Source of the DNA: an uncultured Colwellia sp.
Lineage (GTDB): Bacteria > Pseudomonadota > Gammaproteobacteria > Enterobacterales > Alteromonadaceae
Direction: 5' to 3'
Length of the DNA stretch: 64,000 nucleotides
Assembly (NCBI GenBank): GCA_913058395.1
Contig: CAJXQI010000007.1
Span: forward strand, 62,001-126,000
Shown one piece after another: positions 48,957 through 58,563 of the stretch. A program made the translations under genes and the position numbers. The stretch's first letter is position 1, and each line of letters starts with the position of its first letter. The notes beneath the pieces were generated by a model that was not told where the DNA came from, did not search any database, and saw nothing but the letters and a program-made list of their open reading frames with translations.

Positions 48957-49859
48957 ATGATCTCATTAAAACAATTACACTATGCCTTGGCAGTTGAAAA
49001 AACATTACATTTTAAAAAGGCGGCAGACGCCTGTAATGTTTCGCAATCAGCATTAAGTACCGCCATTATCGAGTTGGAAAAACAACTAGGCACTACAATT
49101 TTTGAGCGCAATAACAAACAAGTATTAGTTACCAGTAATGGTCAGTTAATTTTAAATAAAGCAAAAACCGTAAAACTAGAATTAGATGAACTTGTGCAAA
49201 TATCACAGGCAAATAAGCAGCCGTTCATTAATGCCATGACCATTGGCGTTATTCCTACGATTGGTCCATATCTTTTACCTAAAGTATTACCAGAGGTAAG
49301 GCGTCAACAACCAGACTTTAAATTAAAGATAATTGAAGAACAGTCACATGTGCTGGTTGATATGGTGAGAAATGGCGATATTGATGCTGCGATTTTAGCC
49401 TTGCCATACCCAATAGAAGGCTTAATGAGTTTTGATTTTTGGCAAGAGGATTTCTATTGGGTCAGCCATAAAGATGAATGTCCAAGCCAGCTAAAAGAAA
49501 TCACTAGTGAAGAGCTAGAAATTGAAAAACTGATGTTATTAAAAGATGGTCATTGCTTAAAAGACCATGCTTTGGCAGCTTGTAGTTTACAAAGTGATAA
49601 ACAAGATTCTGATTTCGACTCAGCAAGTTTGCATACCTTAATTCAAATGGTAGCAGGCAAACTAGGAACAACATTAGTACCCCAAATGGCATTAGACCAG
49701 TTAATTTATAATGAGTCTGAAATTAGGGCAATTCATTTAAATGAACCCGGCCCGCATCGCACAATATCTTTAATTATTCGTCCTAATTACGTGAGAACCA
49801 ATGAATTAACGCTATTACGTGACATATTTAGTGAGCAATTAGCAATTAAGTGCTGTTAG
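48957..49859 (+). CDS. oxyR: Hydrogen-peroxide-sensing regulator OxyR
   Basis: 300 residues from ATG 48957 (a GTG frame extends to 48939). LysR-type winged helix ALAVEKTLHFKKAADACNVSQSALS. The effector domain has GHCLKDHALAAC with Cys200 and Cys209, nine apart, exactly the redox pair of E. coli OxyR (199/208). It is divergent from periplasmic katG, the expected target. Confidence 0.95.
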   Translation: MISLKQLHYALAVEKTLHFKKAADACNVSQSALSTAIIELEKQLGTTIFERNNKQVLVTSNGQLILNKAKTVKLELDELVQISQANKQPFINAMTIGVIPTIGPYLLPKVLPEVRRQQPDFKLKIIEEQSHVLVDMVRNGDIDAAILALPYPIEGLMSFDFWQEDFYWVSHKDECPSQLKEITSEELEIEKLMLLKDGHCLKDHALAACSLQSDKQDSDFDSASLHTLIQMVAGKLGTTLVPQMALDQLIYNESEIRAIHLNEPGPHRTISLIIRPNYVRTNELTLLRDIFSEQLAIKCC

Positions 49860-49998
49860 CCATAGATACTTTAATTGTTCGGCTTAAATTGTTTATGAAC
49901 TATCTGTTTTTTAGAATGACTTTATTGATTTTATTAAATTTACTGAATTAGTTGAGTAAGCCATTATAGATTTACTGTTAATCAAAGAGGTCAAAATT

Positions 49999-50154
49999 AT
50001 GAACAATATCATTGAAAGCATTAAAGCGGTATTACATTTAGACAATGAAAAAAATAGCCATTCAAATAACAGCCGTCAGCAATTAGTGGAATGTAACTAT
50101 GAGAATAACTATTACGGCGATCAGCAATGTCAGTTGAAAGTAATAGATGAATAA
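49999..50154 (+). CDS. Small protein of 51 residues, unknown function
   Basis: A short frame with a strong ribosome binding site (AAAGAGG, ending nine bases before ATG 49999). The product (MNNIIESIKAVLHLDNEKNS at the N-terminus) has an amphipathic helix, then an Asn/Gln-rich part with two Cys (ECNYENNYYGDQQCQ). No family known to me. It follows oxyR on the same strand after 139 bases. Confidence 0.6.
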   Translation: MNNIIESIKAVLHLDNEKNSHSNNSRQQLVECNYENNYYGDQQCQLKVIDE

Positions 50155-50459
50155 TACGACATGTTTTCATCGAAAATTCAGGTGATTTATGTTTGTAGGC
50201 CTTAACAAATGGTAAGTAACGTTTGGTTTTTTTAGTGTTAAGCCAAGCGTTGTTATTTACTTAACAGACACTGTTTAATGTGTTCTCTCATTTGTCATTA
50301 CAACTACGATAATATTTAACCATTTCAATAAATAATATTGCTGAAAAGCATAAGGGAAAAGGCTTTAAAACTTTGACTTATCAATCGAGTTTAGGTCTAA
50401 TACCGCCATAATAAATTAAATGCTTTTTTAATTTAAAATCTTAAGTTTAGGGATGAATT
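50155..50459. other. Intergenic region before the FG-GAP lipoprotein
   Basis: 305 AT-rich bases. It should hold the promoter of the FG-GAP lipoprotein gene. No hairpin, repeat or ORF of note was seen. Confidence 0.4.
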
Positions 50460-53400
50460 ATGGTTTTTATAACTCGGCCAGCCATGGCTGTTTACGTATC
50501 GTTGTTACTTAGCGCATGTGGAGGCGGATCTTCGTCGAGCGATAGTGGCACAACACCAATACAACCAACACCGACACCGTCAAACATTATTGCTAATGCA
50601 AAAGATTATAGTGTATCTGAGCTGAATACTGAGGCGACAAAGCTTGTTGATACTCGATATAGTGGACTCACAACTGATGCTACTATTGATGTTGTATTAG
50701 CACAAAAAGCCTTTATTTCGTTGTTTGATGATTCTTCAAGTGAAATTCCCGAAATTGGTGACATTGATTTTCGTGGTAGTGTCGATGCAAATGGCGCCCT
50801 TAACACCGAATTTCTTTGTGAATATGAAGGTAAGGTTACCTATAAGGGCCAGCTAAACTCAAATTTTGAGGGTAACATATCGTTAAGTTATGATGGCTGT
50901 CGACAAGGGTACTATGAAAACGCCATAACAGGCAGCGCTGCAATTAATATCACTAAAGTAACTGAAACATCGTCAGAAATAACTTACTACTTTGATAATT
51001 TAAGCTGGCAGACTGAAAAAGATGCAATAAAGCTAACTGGGTATTCAAATATAGTTTCCATGAGGAATAACGCTGGAGACTCATCATACCGAAATAAACA
51101 ACACTTATTGTTCACGACAAATAATATAGAACAAGTGCTATTAGAGGCTGAATTAGCCTATACCTATGAAAATGATCAGTCAAATATCGAACTCACCGGT
51201 GATTTATTCTTTCGCGAACACGGTAAGATCGCTATTGAAATTGAAAATATGGAATATTTACCTCCATACACTGATTCGGGTCGTATACTGTTAAGCGGCA
51301 GTAATAAAGCTGCCTTTGAGTTTGAGTCTCCGTACATTCGCTATGTTGAAGACAGTACCGGTGATCAACAGTACGATGTGGGTGTTTACTTCGTAAACGC
51401 AGATGAATTGCTATATGGTCAAGCTTACGGCAAAAATTTAGTTGCACTCGCAGAGCTATCTTTACCTCCTACAGCATCTCGGCCAGGGCTTAATTATAGT
51501 GATAAAATTGATACCACTACGCCGATAGAAGTCTATGAAGGTTACTACAGTGACCCAGACACACCTTATGAAGATTTAGAAGTTTCATATCGTTGGTACC
51601 TTAATGGTGAGGTTATCAATGGACAAATAACGAATATTTTACCGCCTTACATAGCCGTTTATGAAGATGACCTTAAAGTATCAATGTTAGTTTCTGATGG
51701 AGCCAATGTTACTGAAAGTCAGCCGAGAGTAATTGAACTACAAGATGCACCACTTCAAATCGAAGTATCTAACTTACCTGATGGTGTAAATGCCGGAGAC
51801 ATAGTTCAATTTATTGTACAAATTTCAGATCCTGACACCCAGTCAGTTGGGCAAAATGGTACGCTAATATCTGGCCCAGATGGTTCAACCATTGATGAAA
51901 ATGGGCTCGTGAATTGGCTTGCTCCAAACGATTTACTGTTTCCATACCAAATGTATGTTTTTAATTTTGGTATGGCAGATGCTGACGGCGTTATTAGTGA
52001 TGAAATCAGTGTTGAAGTCAAGGTTGAGTCAAGCAAAGCATTTCCTATTGCGCGCTCTGGAATTGAAGTGCCTAGCGGTGATAAATCAATGTCGGTTGGT
52101 GATTTTGATGGTGATGGAGAAAATGAAGTTTTATCAACTGATGGTGTTGCAAGTGTGTTCTTGCTTGAGTTTCAAGATGGCAAATACCAACAACAGTGGG
52201 CATACCCGTTTAAGCCAAAAGCAGACGGAAGAATTATTCAGGTATTATCGACGAATACAGATGATGATAACGCTGACGAAATTATAGTCGTTACAGAAAA
52301 AGGCATGAGTGTGATTAATGGTTTAAATAATTTAGACACATTATTGCTATCAACAACTGACTACATATTATTTGCAACGGTGACCGATATTGATAGTGAC
52401 GGTATACCAGAAATAGCCTACCTTCATTCATCTAATCAACATAGTAGTGATGTAGAAGTTACTGTTTTTTCGATGGATGAACCAACTGAAACTCACTTTA
52501 CGACGAACTTAGGTGATGCAAAGCAAGTTATTTTTTCTGATGTTGATAATGATGAAAGTCTTGAGCTAATTTCAAATAATGGCTTAGTTTATGATGCTTC
52601 AACATGGGCTAATCAGTGGATCAGCAGTAATCAATTTGGCGATACTAGCATTACTTCAGGTGACTATAATGGTGACGGTGTTAATGAAATTGCAGGTGCG
52701 AATAGATGGGGCACTATTGCTATCTATTCGGCTGCTAATAAGTCGCAACTTGATAGCCTAGATAACTTTAATACCTGCACATTACACAGTGACGATGTTG
52801 ACAGTGATGGTAAAGATGAGTTCTTAGTGGGGGATTGTCAATGGGGCGAGATCACCGCGTATAAGTTAATTGATAACAAGCTTACGTCGTTATGGAGTGT
52901 TGACATGCAAGGTCATGGTTCAAGCTCTTTAACAACGGGGGATTCAGATAACGATGGTAAATTAGAAATTCATTGGGGAACAGGAACAAGTTCTTCAGGT
53001 GAAGATGGATTTATCACTGCAGATGTCGCTGGTTATACCGCTTCAATTAAAGAAAACTCAACAAGTGTTCAACTTGATAGTTACAGTAGCGCGGGTTGGG
53101 CGAAGGTTTCCGGCTCAGAAGAAGAAGCAGTGTTTTATATTCCTAGCTCTGGTAGTGGTTATGACGGCAGTCGAGTTATAACAATGGATAGTACCGGTAG
53201 TTTTGATGTTAGCGCGGAAATATCATCAAACTGGGATAATAGTTCGTATGCAGTGACAACAGATTATAACAATGATGGCTTTGGCGACATATTTTTGCCT
53301 AATACCTCACTATATACTGGGTCATTTGCTGTAATGCAACTACATGATAACGTTATACAATGGCAGTACTCGGCGAGTGGTGGAGACTCAACCATTGGCG

Positions 53401-54065
53401 TTATTAAAGCAAACGATATAAACGCAGACACTTTCGAAGACGCAATATTTGCCGATGGCCGCGTAGTTAGGGCGATAGATGTGCAAAACCAAACTATTAT
53501 CGCCAGTTATACTTTTGATCATTGGATCACTGATATAGCACCATTACGCGTTGATAATAAACCGTCTGTAATTGTGGCAGCTGGAGACAAACTGTCGTTA
53601 TTAACGGCTAATGCTTCCGTGTTTTCAGAGCAGTCATTTGTCGAACAGTCATGTACACAAATATTGTTGATTAATTACGATACTGACGCCGATACGGAGC
53701 TATTATGTTTGGCAGGTGAAGCGCATTATTCGAAACAACAATTTGTGATTTTTGAAATTGAAGACTCTACACTTGTCGAAGTACTACGTAGTGACTTACC
53801 ACAAAATTTTGAGAGCGTGGTTGTTGATCCTTCAAAAACACAAGAGCAAAATATTTTGGCCTCAGCCAAAATTGGCCATGACTCTTCTTGGGATAATACG
53901 AATTCGTACACGATTAAAAAATTAACATCAACAGGAAAAATTATTTGGGGCAGCCCAGATTTAGTCGGACAACCAACTCGCCAAGGGCTTAAGGCGAGAA
54001 ATGTTGCAGGACTAGGGTTAGAATTGATGCTATCCACACAAAGAATGATGTATTGGATTAAGTAA
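50460..54065 (+). CDS. Giant surface lipoprotein with FG-GAP/VCBS-type Ca-binding repeats
   Basis: 1201 residues. AGGGA lies upstream of the start. Lipobox Cys20 (LLLSACGGGS) with a Ser/Thr/Pro linker. The N-terminal ~300 residues are unassigned beta structure. One or two Ig-like domains follow (about 335-520, ending GTLISGPDGSTIDENGLVNWLAP). A beta-propeller region then carries about eight DxDxDG-type repeats (VGDFDGDGENEV, DIDSDGIPEIA, GDYNGDGVNEIAG, DVDSDGKDEFLVGD, DYNNDGFGDIF). Likely a surface adhesin or binding protein; no catalytic motif seen. Confidence 0.85.
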   Translation: MVFITRPAMAVYVSLLLSACGGGSSSSDSGTTPIQPTPTPSNIIANAKDYSVSELNTEATKLVDTRYSGLTTDATIDVVLAQKAFISLFDDSSSEIPEIGDIDFRGSVDANGALNTEFLCEYEGKVTYKGQLNSNFEGNISLSYDGCRQGYYENAITGSAAINITKVTETSSEITYYFDNLSWQTEKDAIKLTGYSNIVSMRNNAGDSSYRNKQHLLFTTNNIEQVLLEAELAYTYENDQSNIELTGDLFFREHGKIAIEIENMEYLPPYTDSGRILLSGSNKAAFEFESPYIRYVEDSTGDQQYDVGVYFVNADELLYGQAYGKNLVALAELSLPPTASRPGLNYSDKIDTTTPIEVYEGYYSDPDTPYEDLEVSYRWYLNGEVINGQITNILPPYIAVYEDDLKVSMLVSDGANVTESQPRVIELQDAPLQIEVSNLPDGVNAGDIVQFIVQISDPDTQSVGQNGTLISGPDGSTIDENGLVNWLAPNDLLFPYQMYVFNFGMADADGVISDEISVEVKVESSKAFPIARSGIEVPSGDKSMSVGDFDGDGENEVLSTDGVASVFLLEFQDGKYQQQWAYPFKPKADGRIIQVLSTNTDDDNADEIIVVTEKGMSVINGLNNLDTLLLSTTDYILFATVTDIDSDGIPEIAYLHSSNQHSSDVEVTVFSMDEPTETHFTTNLGDAKQVIFSDVDNDESLELISNNGLVYDASTWANQWISSNQFGDTSITSGDYNGDGVNEIAGANRWGTIAIYSAANKSQLDSLDNFNTCTLHSDDVDSDGKDEFLVGDCQWGEITAYKLIDNKLTSLWSVDMQGHGSSSLTTGDSDNDGKLEIHWGTGTSSSGEDGFITADVAGYTASIKENSTSVQLDSYSSAGWAKVSGSEEEAVFYIPSSGSGYDGSRVITMDSTGSFDVSAEISSNWDNSSYAVTTDYNNDGFGDIFLPNTSLYTGSFAVMQLHDNVIQWQYSASGGDSTIGVIKANDINADTFEDAIFADGRVVRAIDVQNQTIIASYTFDHWITDIAPLRVDNKPSVIVAAGDKLSLLTANASVFSEQSFVEQSCTQILLINYDTDADTELLCLAGEAHYSKQQFVIFEIEDSTLVEVLRSDLPQNFESVVVDPSKTQEQNILASAKIGHDSSWDNTNSYTIKKLTSTGKIIWGSPDLVGQPTRQGLKARNVAGLGLELMLSTQRMMYWIK

Positions 54066-54070
54066 TTATT

Positions 54071-54097
54071 AAAGCCTGCAAACGCAGGCTTTTTTTA
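54071..54097 (+). terminator. Rho-independent terminator
   Basis: A perfect 9-bp stem AAAGCCTGC / GCAGGCTTT with loop AAAC and a T-run, directly after the FG-GAP lipoprotein stop. Confidence 0.95.
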
Positions 54098-54140
54098 TTG
54101 AGAGCGTTGAGTTCTTAGTTTATAAATTTAAGAGTTAAAA

Positions 54141-55298
54141 ATGGCAACTATCAAGTTTTCCTTACCACTAACAGAAGCTGTGAATACACAGCTTTCTCAA
54201 AGTGACGTGCCGGCGTCATTAACAATTGAGCAATGTGCAAAAACACTTGCCATGAGCATGACGTCTTTTCGACGAAAACTTGCACAAGAAGAAACCAGTT
54301 ATAAGCTTATTCAAAATAAGTTTTTAAATGAGCTAAGCGTACAAGCCTTATTAGAAAAACAGGCTAATATTGATGAATTATCTTTTAAACTAGGCTACTC
54401 AGAAAGGGCAACTTTTGAGCGTGCTTTTCGTCAACGTTTTGGTACCACACCTTCACAATTTAGAGAGTTGTCGCTTGTTAATAGTGCACAAAGCAGCTTT
54501 TTGAAACTAACCGAAATTGCACAAAATATCCCTCCTATGTCTGATAGTTGCCAACAGCTACTTGAAGAAAAAGATAAGGGCAGTTTGGACTTGCAACGTG
54601 TTATTGAAATTGTTGGAAAAGATGCTATTTTTTCTGGTCGATTAATGGGGCAAGCGAGTAAAGCAATATACGGGAAAACGCCTAAAAACTTACAAGAGGC
54701 GATAAGCCGTAATTTAGGTGTTGGCACTGTGGTTAATTTTGCCATTATTTATGCCATGAAAGATGCTCTAAAAGACAATGTTGATCAAAAAATTATTGAG
54801 CAATACAGTCAAGCTTTTCTGATGGCACCAAAGTTTTTTCAACGATTACGTAAACTATTAAAAAGGCCGGTGGATTTTGATATTGCCCTTACAGAGCAAA
54901 TATTAGTTTTTTCATTACTCGGTATATTTTTACTTAGTCATAAAGAAACATACAAACATGAGCTTATGTTGCATTCTTTGATTGGCATTGATGATTTACG
55001 CTCGTTAAATCATCACATTAAAGAGGCGATGGGGATCAGTATTTTCTCTGCTTCGTCATTAATGCTATCGCTATGGCATATTGATGCAAACGTCGTTAAA
55101 CAATTGAACCATATAGAGAAAGTGAGTCAGCTGCAAATTAAGAGCAATGAGCATAACGAATTGATTTTGTTTATGTTGTCTTGTTTATACGTAGCCGCAA
55201 CAGACCATGATGATTATAGTGCTTTGGAGCAAAAAGCGGAGTTGTTAAATATTAATAATTTTAGCGAGTTAAAAGAGCTGTTATCAACAGTATCGTAA
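54141..55298 (+). CDS. AraC-type HTH fused to a HDOD domain
   Basis: 385 residues. The N-terminal ~110 residues are an AraC-type double helix-turn-helix (TIEQCAKTLAMSMTSFRRKLAQEETSYK, IDELSFKLGYSERATFERAFRQRFGTTPSQFR). Normally this domain is at the C-terminus. The remainder resembles a HDOD domain (FLKLTEIAQNIPPMSDSCQQLLEEKDKGSLDLQRVIEIVGKDAIFSGRLMGQAS), a signalling module that lacks HD catalytic residues. Probably a transcription regulator; no adjacent target is evident. Confidence 0.8.
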   Translation: MATIKFSLPLTEAVNTQLSQSDVPASLTIEQCAKTLAMSMTSFRRKLAQEETSYKLIQNKFLNELSVQALLEKQANIDELSFKLGYSERATFERAFRQRFGTTPSQFRELSLVNSAQSSFLKLTEIAQNIPPMSDSCQQLLEEKDKGSLDLQRVIEIVGKDAIFSGRLMGQASKAIYGKTPKNLQEAISRNLGVGTVVNFAIIYAMKDALKDNVDQKIIEQYSQAFLMAPKFFQRLRKLLKRPVDFDIALTEQILVFSLLGIFLLSHKETYKHELMLHSLIGIDDLRSLNHHIKEAMGISIFSASSLMLSLWHIDANVVKQLNHIEKVSQLQIKSNEHNELILFMLSCLYVAATDHDDYSALEQKAELLNINNFSELKELLSTVS

Positions 55299-55394
55299 CG
55301 TGCATTCTACGTTGAGCTAATTGATATGTACTTCCTCGGCCGCAAGCAAACTTGGGGGCTGGCTATTAGCCGAGAAAGACATAAAGAAACTTAT

Positions 55395-56123
55395 TTAGTG
55401 CATCCACTTACGTTGACGTGCCGCGATAAATCCTAAGCCGATAACAAACAATACAAGCATTGAAGGCTCTGGTACTGTTGCTGGTTTTAAATTTGCCTGA
55501 TTTAACGATACATTATCTACCAAACCACCTAGGGTGTTTTGTTGACCAAAGGCACCAAAGCTAAGTGACATTGACTCTGCCTGTGCCGTGAACATAACTG
55601 ATTGCAATGCCCAACTTGGCGTTTGCTTTCGAGTACTGTCAGTACTAAAGTCAGCTTGCATATTGATATCAAAATCAAATGCTGAGTCATACCAAAATAC
55701 ATTAATACCGTTATCATTTATCTTGTTGGTACGTGGCTTGTAGTAAAACTGCAATAAATAATTAGAGCCAATGGTTAACGAGTCAAGAGTCTGGGTCATC
55801 ACCGCATTTGACGAACCATGCTGATGAGAGTCTAATTCAACATGCTGTAAGCCGTTTTGTGAACCAGTAACAACATTCTTTTGTAACTCTATGCCATTAC
55901 CGTAGCTTGTTACCCAGCCTGGAAGGTCATAAAAAACATCCCAAGCACTATTTCTATTTTCGTATGCTTGTAAATTAGTACCGTGAACAACACCAGTCGA
56001 TTGAGAGTTATCTGCAAACTCTAGCTGTTCGAAGCTACCATTAGTGATTAAAGTGGCATTACTAAAAGTGCTAAGGACGATTAAAGAAGCCGATAAACCA
56101 ACTTTATTAATAAAATTTAACAT
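55395..56123 (-). CDS. PEP-CTERM protein, DUF642-like
   Basis: 242 residues. A signal peptide ends near FSNA. The core LITNGSFEQLEF, DLPGWVTSYGNGIEL and LQHVELDSHQHGS is the DUF642 (choice-of-anchor/galactose-binding-like) pattern. The C-terminus is a PEP-CTERM signal (VPEPSMLVLFVIGLGFIAARQRK). Exported and sorted by an exosortase encoded elsewhere. Confidence 0.85.
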   Translation of the reverse strand: MLNFINKVGLSASLIVLSTFSNATLITNGSFEQLEFADNSQSTGVVHGTNLQAYENRNSAWDVFYDLPGWVTSYGNGIELQKNVVTGSQNGLQHVELDSHQHGSSNAVMTQTLDSLTIGSNYLLQFYYKPRTNKINDNGINVFWYDSAFDFDINMQADFSTDSTRKQTPSWALQSVMFTAQAESMSLSFGAFGQQNTLGGLVDNVSLNQANLKPATVPEPSMLVLFVIGLGFIAARQRKWMH

Positions 56124-56267
56124 ATGATAATCACCTGTTTAGTCACTTTTGATGCTGACAATAATAGGTGAGATGAAAACGTTAAAATATGGCTAAACTG
56201 TCCAATTTCTCAATTGGACAGTTAAAAAGGAAATGTTTTAATAAGTTATAGTAAATAAAATAATTGA

Positions 56268-57638
56268 TCAGAATGCTTTTGACTGAGCTGATTTAGCTAA
56301 CTCGTTAGACAGACGTTTTTTGAATTCACCACGTAATAAATAAAAGCTTATCGCCGCTTGCAGGCAAACAGTTGCTACTGAAAGGTACCAAATATGCTCA
56401 ATTTGAAAGTTGCTTTGTTTTGATAACCACAATGCAGGTAATATAAAAGAAATAAACCGTGTTGCGGTACTTATTAAAGCTGGCCAAGTATTGCCCAATG
56501 ATTGAAACATACCTGAACAGGTAAAAATTAACCCTGAGGGAATAAAGTTCCAACAGATAATTTGTAAAAATGCCGCACTAATTAAAATGACCTGCTTATC
56601 ACTAGTAAATCCTTGCAATAAAAATTCCGCTTGCCACAAACAAACCAAAGTCAGTATTGCCATTAATGAACAGGTTAATATAGCTGACCAAGTAAACGTT
56701 TCTTTTACGCGATTATAATTTTTTGCGCCAAAGTTCTGCCCTGCAATGGCTGGAGCAGCAAAGGCGATTGCCATTGCTGGCAAGAATAACGACTGCATGA
56801 CCCTAGAGCCTAGGCCAAATGCTGCTTGAGCGTTAGCGCCAAATTGTTGAATCAGCCAGTAAATCGTTGCCATATATGCAAACATTAAAAAGAACTCGCC
56901 GCCAGCGGGTAGGCCAATGCCAAGTAGCTTCTTAATACATTGCTTGTCGAAACGCCAAAGCGAAAAATTAACACTGACGTACTTTTCTGTTGTTTTAAAG
57001 TAATAAGCCAGAAGAAAAACGGCAACGACTACTGAAATAGAACTTGCCAAGCCAGCGCCAGCAATGCCCATTTCAATACCAGTTCCCCAGCCTGCAATTA
57101 ATATTGGTGAAAGGATTATGTTAACCAAAATTGACAACATTTGAATGATCATGGTCGGTTTAACAATTCCAGTTCCACGTAAAGCTGCACTGATTGAAAC
57201 CATAAGAAATTGCAATGCCATACACGGAATAAACCAATGTAAATAAGCCAAGCCCATAACAACGGTTTCAGGGTCTTGAGATATAGTATTTAGATAACTT
57301 TCAGCGCCTAAATAACCGATAACACACACCACAACGCCAATAACACTTGAAAGCATCATGGATTGATTAAACGTATTGTTGGCGCTGTCTTGTTCCTTTG
57401 CCCCAACAGCATGAGAAATAAGTGTGGCGGTACCAACATTAATAATTTGAGTTAAGGCAAAAATTAAAAACATTGCATTGCCAGCCAAACTCAAACCTGC
57501 GAGCGCACTTGCGCCCAATTTACCGACAAAATAAAGATCGACTAGAAAATAAAGTGTTTGTACAAACATGCCTATCATCATTGGCATTGCCATAGAAACT
57601 AAGTGCTTGGGAATCGAGCCTTGAGTGAGATCTTTCAT
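56268..57638 (-). CDS. MATE-family efflux transporter
   Basis: 456 residues with 12 membrane helices in two halves. The N-terminus PKHLVSMAMPMMIGMFVQTLYFLVDLYFVGKLG is typical of the NorM/DinF-like MATE group, and ALAGLSLAGNAMFLIFALTQIINVGTATLISHAVGAK follows. It exports cationic or organic compounds in exchange for Na+ or H+. Monocistronic; no regulator next to it. Confidence 0.92.
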   Translation of the reverse strand: MKDLTQGSIPKHLVSMAMPMMIGMFVQTLYFLVDLYFVGKLGASALAGLSLAGNAMFLIFALTQIINVGTATLISHAVGAKEQDSANNTFNQSMMLSSVIGVVVCVIGYLGAESYLNTISQDPETVVMGLAYLHWFIPCMALQFLMVSISAALRGTGIVKPTMIIQMLSILVNIILSPILIAGWGTGIEMGIAGAGLASSISVVVAVFLLAYYFKTTEKYVSVNFSLWRFDKQCIKKLLGIGLPAGGEFFLMFAYMATIYWLIQQFGANAQAAFGLGSRVMQSLFLPAMAIAFAAPAIAGQNFGAKNYNRVKETFTWSAILTCSLMAILTLVCLWQAEFLLQGFTSDKQVILISAAFLQIICWNFIPSGLIFTCSGMFQSLGNTWPALISTATRFISFILPALWLSKQSNFQIEHIWYLSVATVCLQAAISFYLLRGEFKKRLSNELAKSAQSKAF

Positions 57639-57947
57639 GTTATGAAGTCCATTGAATGCGATAAAAAAGAGAGAGGAAACTTCATTGAGTTTGTCGTGTT
57701 TTTACACTCACTTTTGAAATTAACCTTGATATTACAATGATTTTTCTCTGATCAGTGTAACGTATTTTTAATATGTGAAATACGATTATTCTCGATTGTT
57801 ATTGTGTGAAATTGTGCCTGCCCAATTGTAATTTTTTGATCATGCATTGTAAGCCTCGCTTACATTATTGCCACACTTTGTAAATATTAATAAATTGTTA
57901 GCAGCTTACAATGGCCTCAATTGATTTACTTAATAACAGGAAACGAA
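57639..57947. other. Divergent control region with a palindrome
   Basis: 309 bases between the MATE gene (minus) and the DUF4156 lipoprotein gene (plus). It holds the TGTAAGC palindrome listed next; a second related half (TTTGTAAAT) lies at about 57878. No ORF of note. Confidence 0.5.
57848..57864. promoter_or_regulatory. Palindrome TGTAAGC-CTC-GCTTACA
   Basis: A perfect 7-bp inverted repeat with a 3-base centre, 83 bases before the lipoprotein start. The outer TGTAA/TTACA recalls TyrR-type boxes, but the spacing is one base shorter. Candidate operator. Confidence 0.5.
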
Positions 57948-58310
57948 ATGAAAACTTTATTCGCCATTATCATTGTAACAACACTAGCTGCGTGTTCTTC
58001 TGTCGCTGTGCAACCTCAAGCCAATGGTGTGCGTTTAACGCATAATGAACCAGGAAATGAATGTACTTTCTTAGGTGATGTAACTGGCAGCCAAGGTGAC
58101 TTCTTTACAGGGGCATTTACCTCAAACGCTGATTTAGAAACTGGTGCTCGTAACGACATTAAAAATAAAGCGATGAGCCTTGGTGGCGATACTGTTTATA
58201 TTTTAACGCAAAGAGCAGGGCAAACAGGCAGTTACAATGATGACTTTGGCGGTGGCAGCCAACAAACCAATGTGACATTGTCAGGTAACGTATATAAGTG
58301 TCGTAACTAA
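57948..58310 (+). CDS. DUF4156 lipoprotein
   Basis: 120 residues from ATG 57948, with AGGAAA upstream; the longer frame from 57921 is not needed. Lipobox TTLAACSS. The motif ECTFLGDVTGSQG ... ARNDIKNKAMSLGGDTVYI is characteristic of DUF4156 and related RcsF-like small lipoproteins. Function is unknown, probably periplasmic or outer-membrane. Its stop codon begins a 5-bp tandem repeat. Confidence 0.88.
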   Translation: MKTLFAIIIVTTLAACSSVAVQPQANGVRLTHNEPGNECTFLGDVTGSQGDFFTGAFTSNADLETGARNDIKNKAMSLGGDTVYILTQRAGQTGSYNDDFGGGSQQTNVTLSGNVYKCRN

Positions 58311-58327
58311 ACTAAACTAAACTAAAC
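58308..58327 (+). repeat. Pentanucleotide tandem repeat (TAAAC, four copies)
   Basis: Starts exactly at the stop codon of the DUF4156 gene and is followed by related A/C-rich words. Expansion would not alter the protein, as the first TAA is the stop. Confidence 0.85.
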
Positions 58328-58390
58328 AAAACAAATCTAAGCAAAACAAGTTCGTATAAGTTAAGCGCATGAGCAACTTGTACGAAATTT

Positions 58391-58422
58391 AAAAACGGTA
58401 AGGGCATGCTTTACCGTTTTTC
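58391..58422. terminator. Terminator after the DUF4156 gene
   Basis: An 11-bp stem AAAAACGGTAA / TTACCGTTTTT with a 9-base loop and T-rich end. Its A/T-flanked symmetry would work on both strands. Confidence 0.85.
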
Positions 58423-58563
58423 TATAACCGCTTTTACACGACAAATAACTCTAAACTTCACACAGTTGCAAAGTGCAGAACAAGTAAACTACTCTAGTGT
58501 TACTTTTGCGGTCAAATCCATTTTAGGCTTTGAACGTACACCCTATGTAGAGATAACGCTTCA

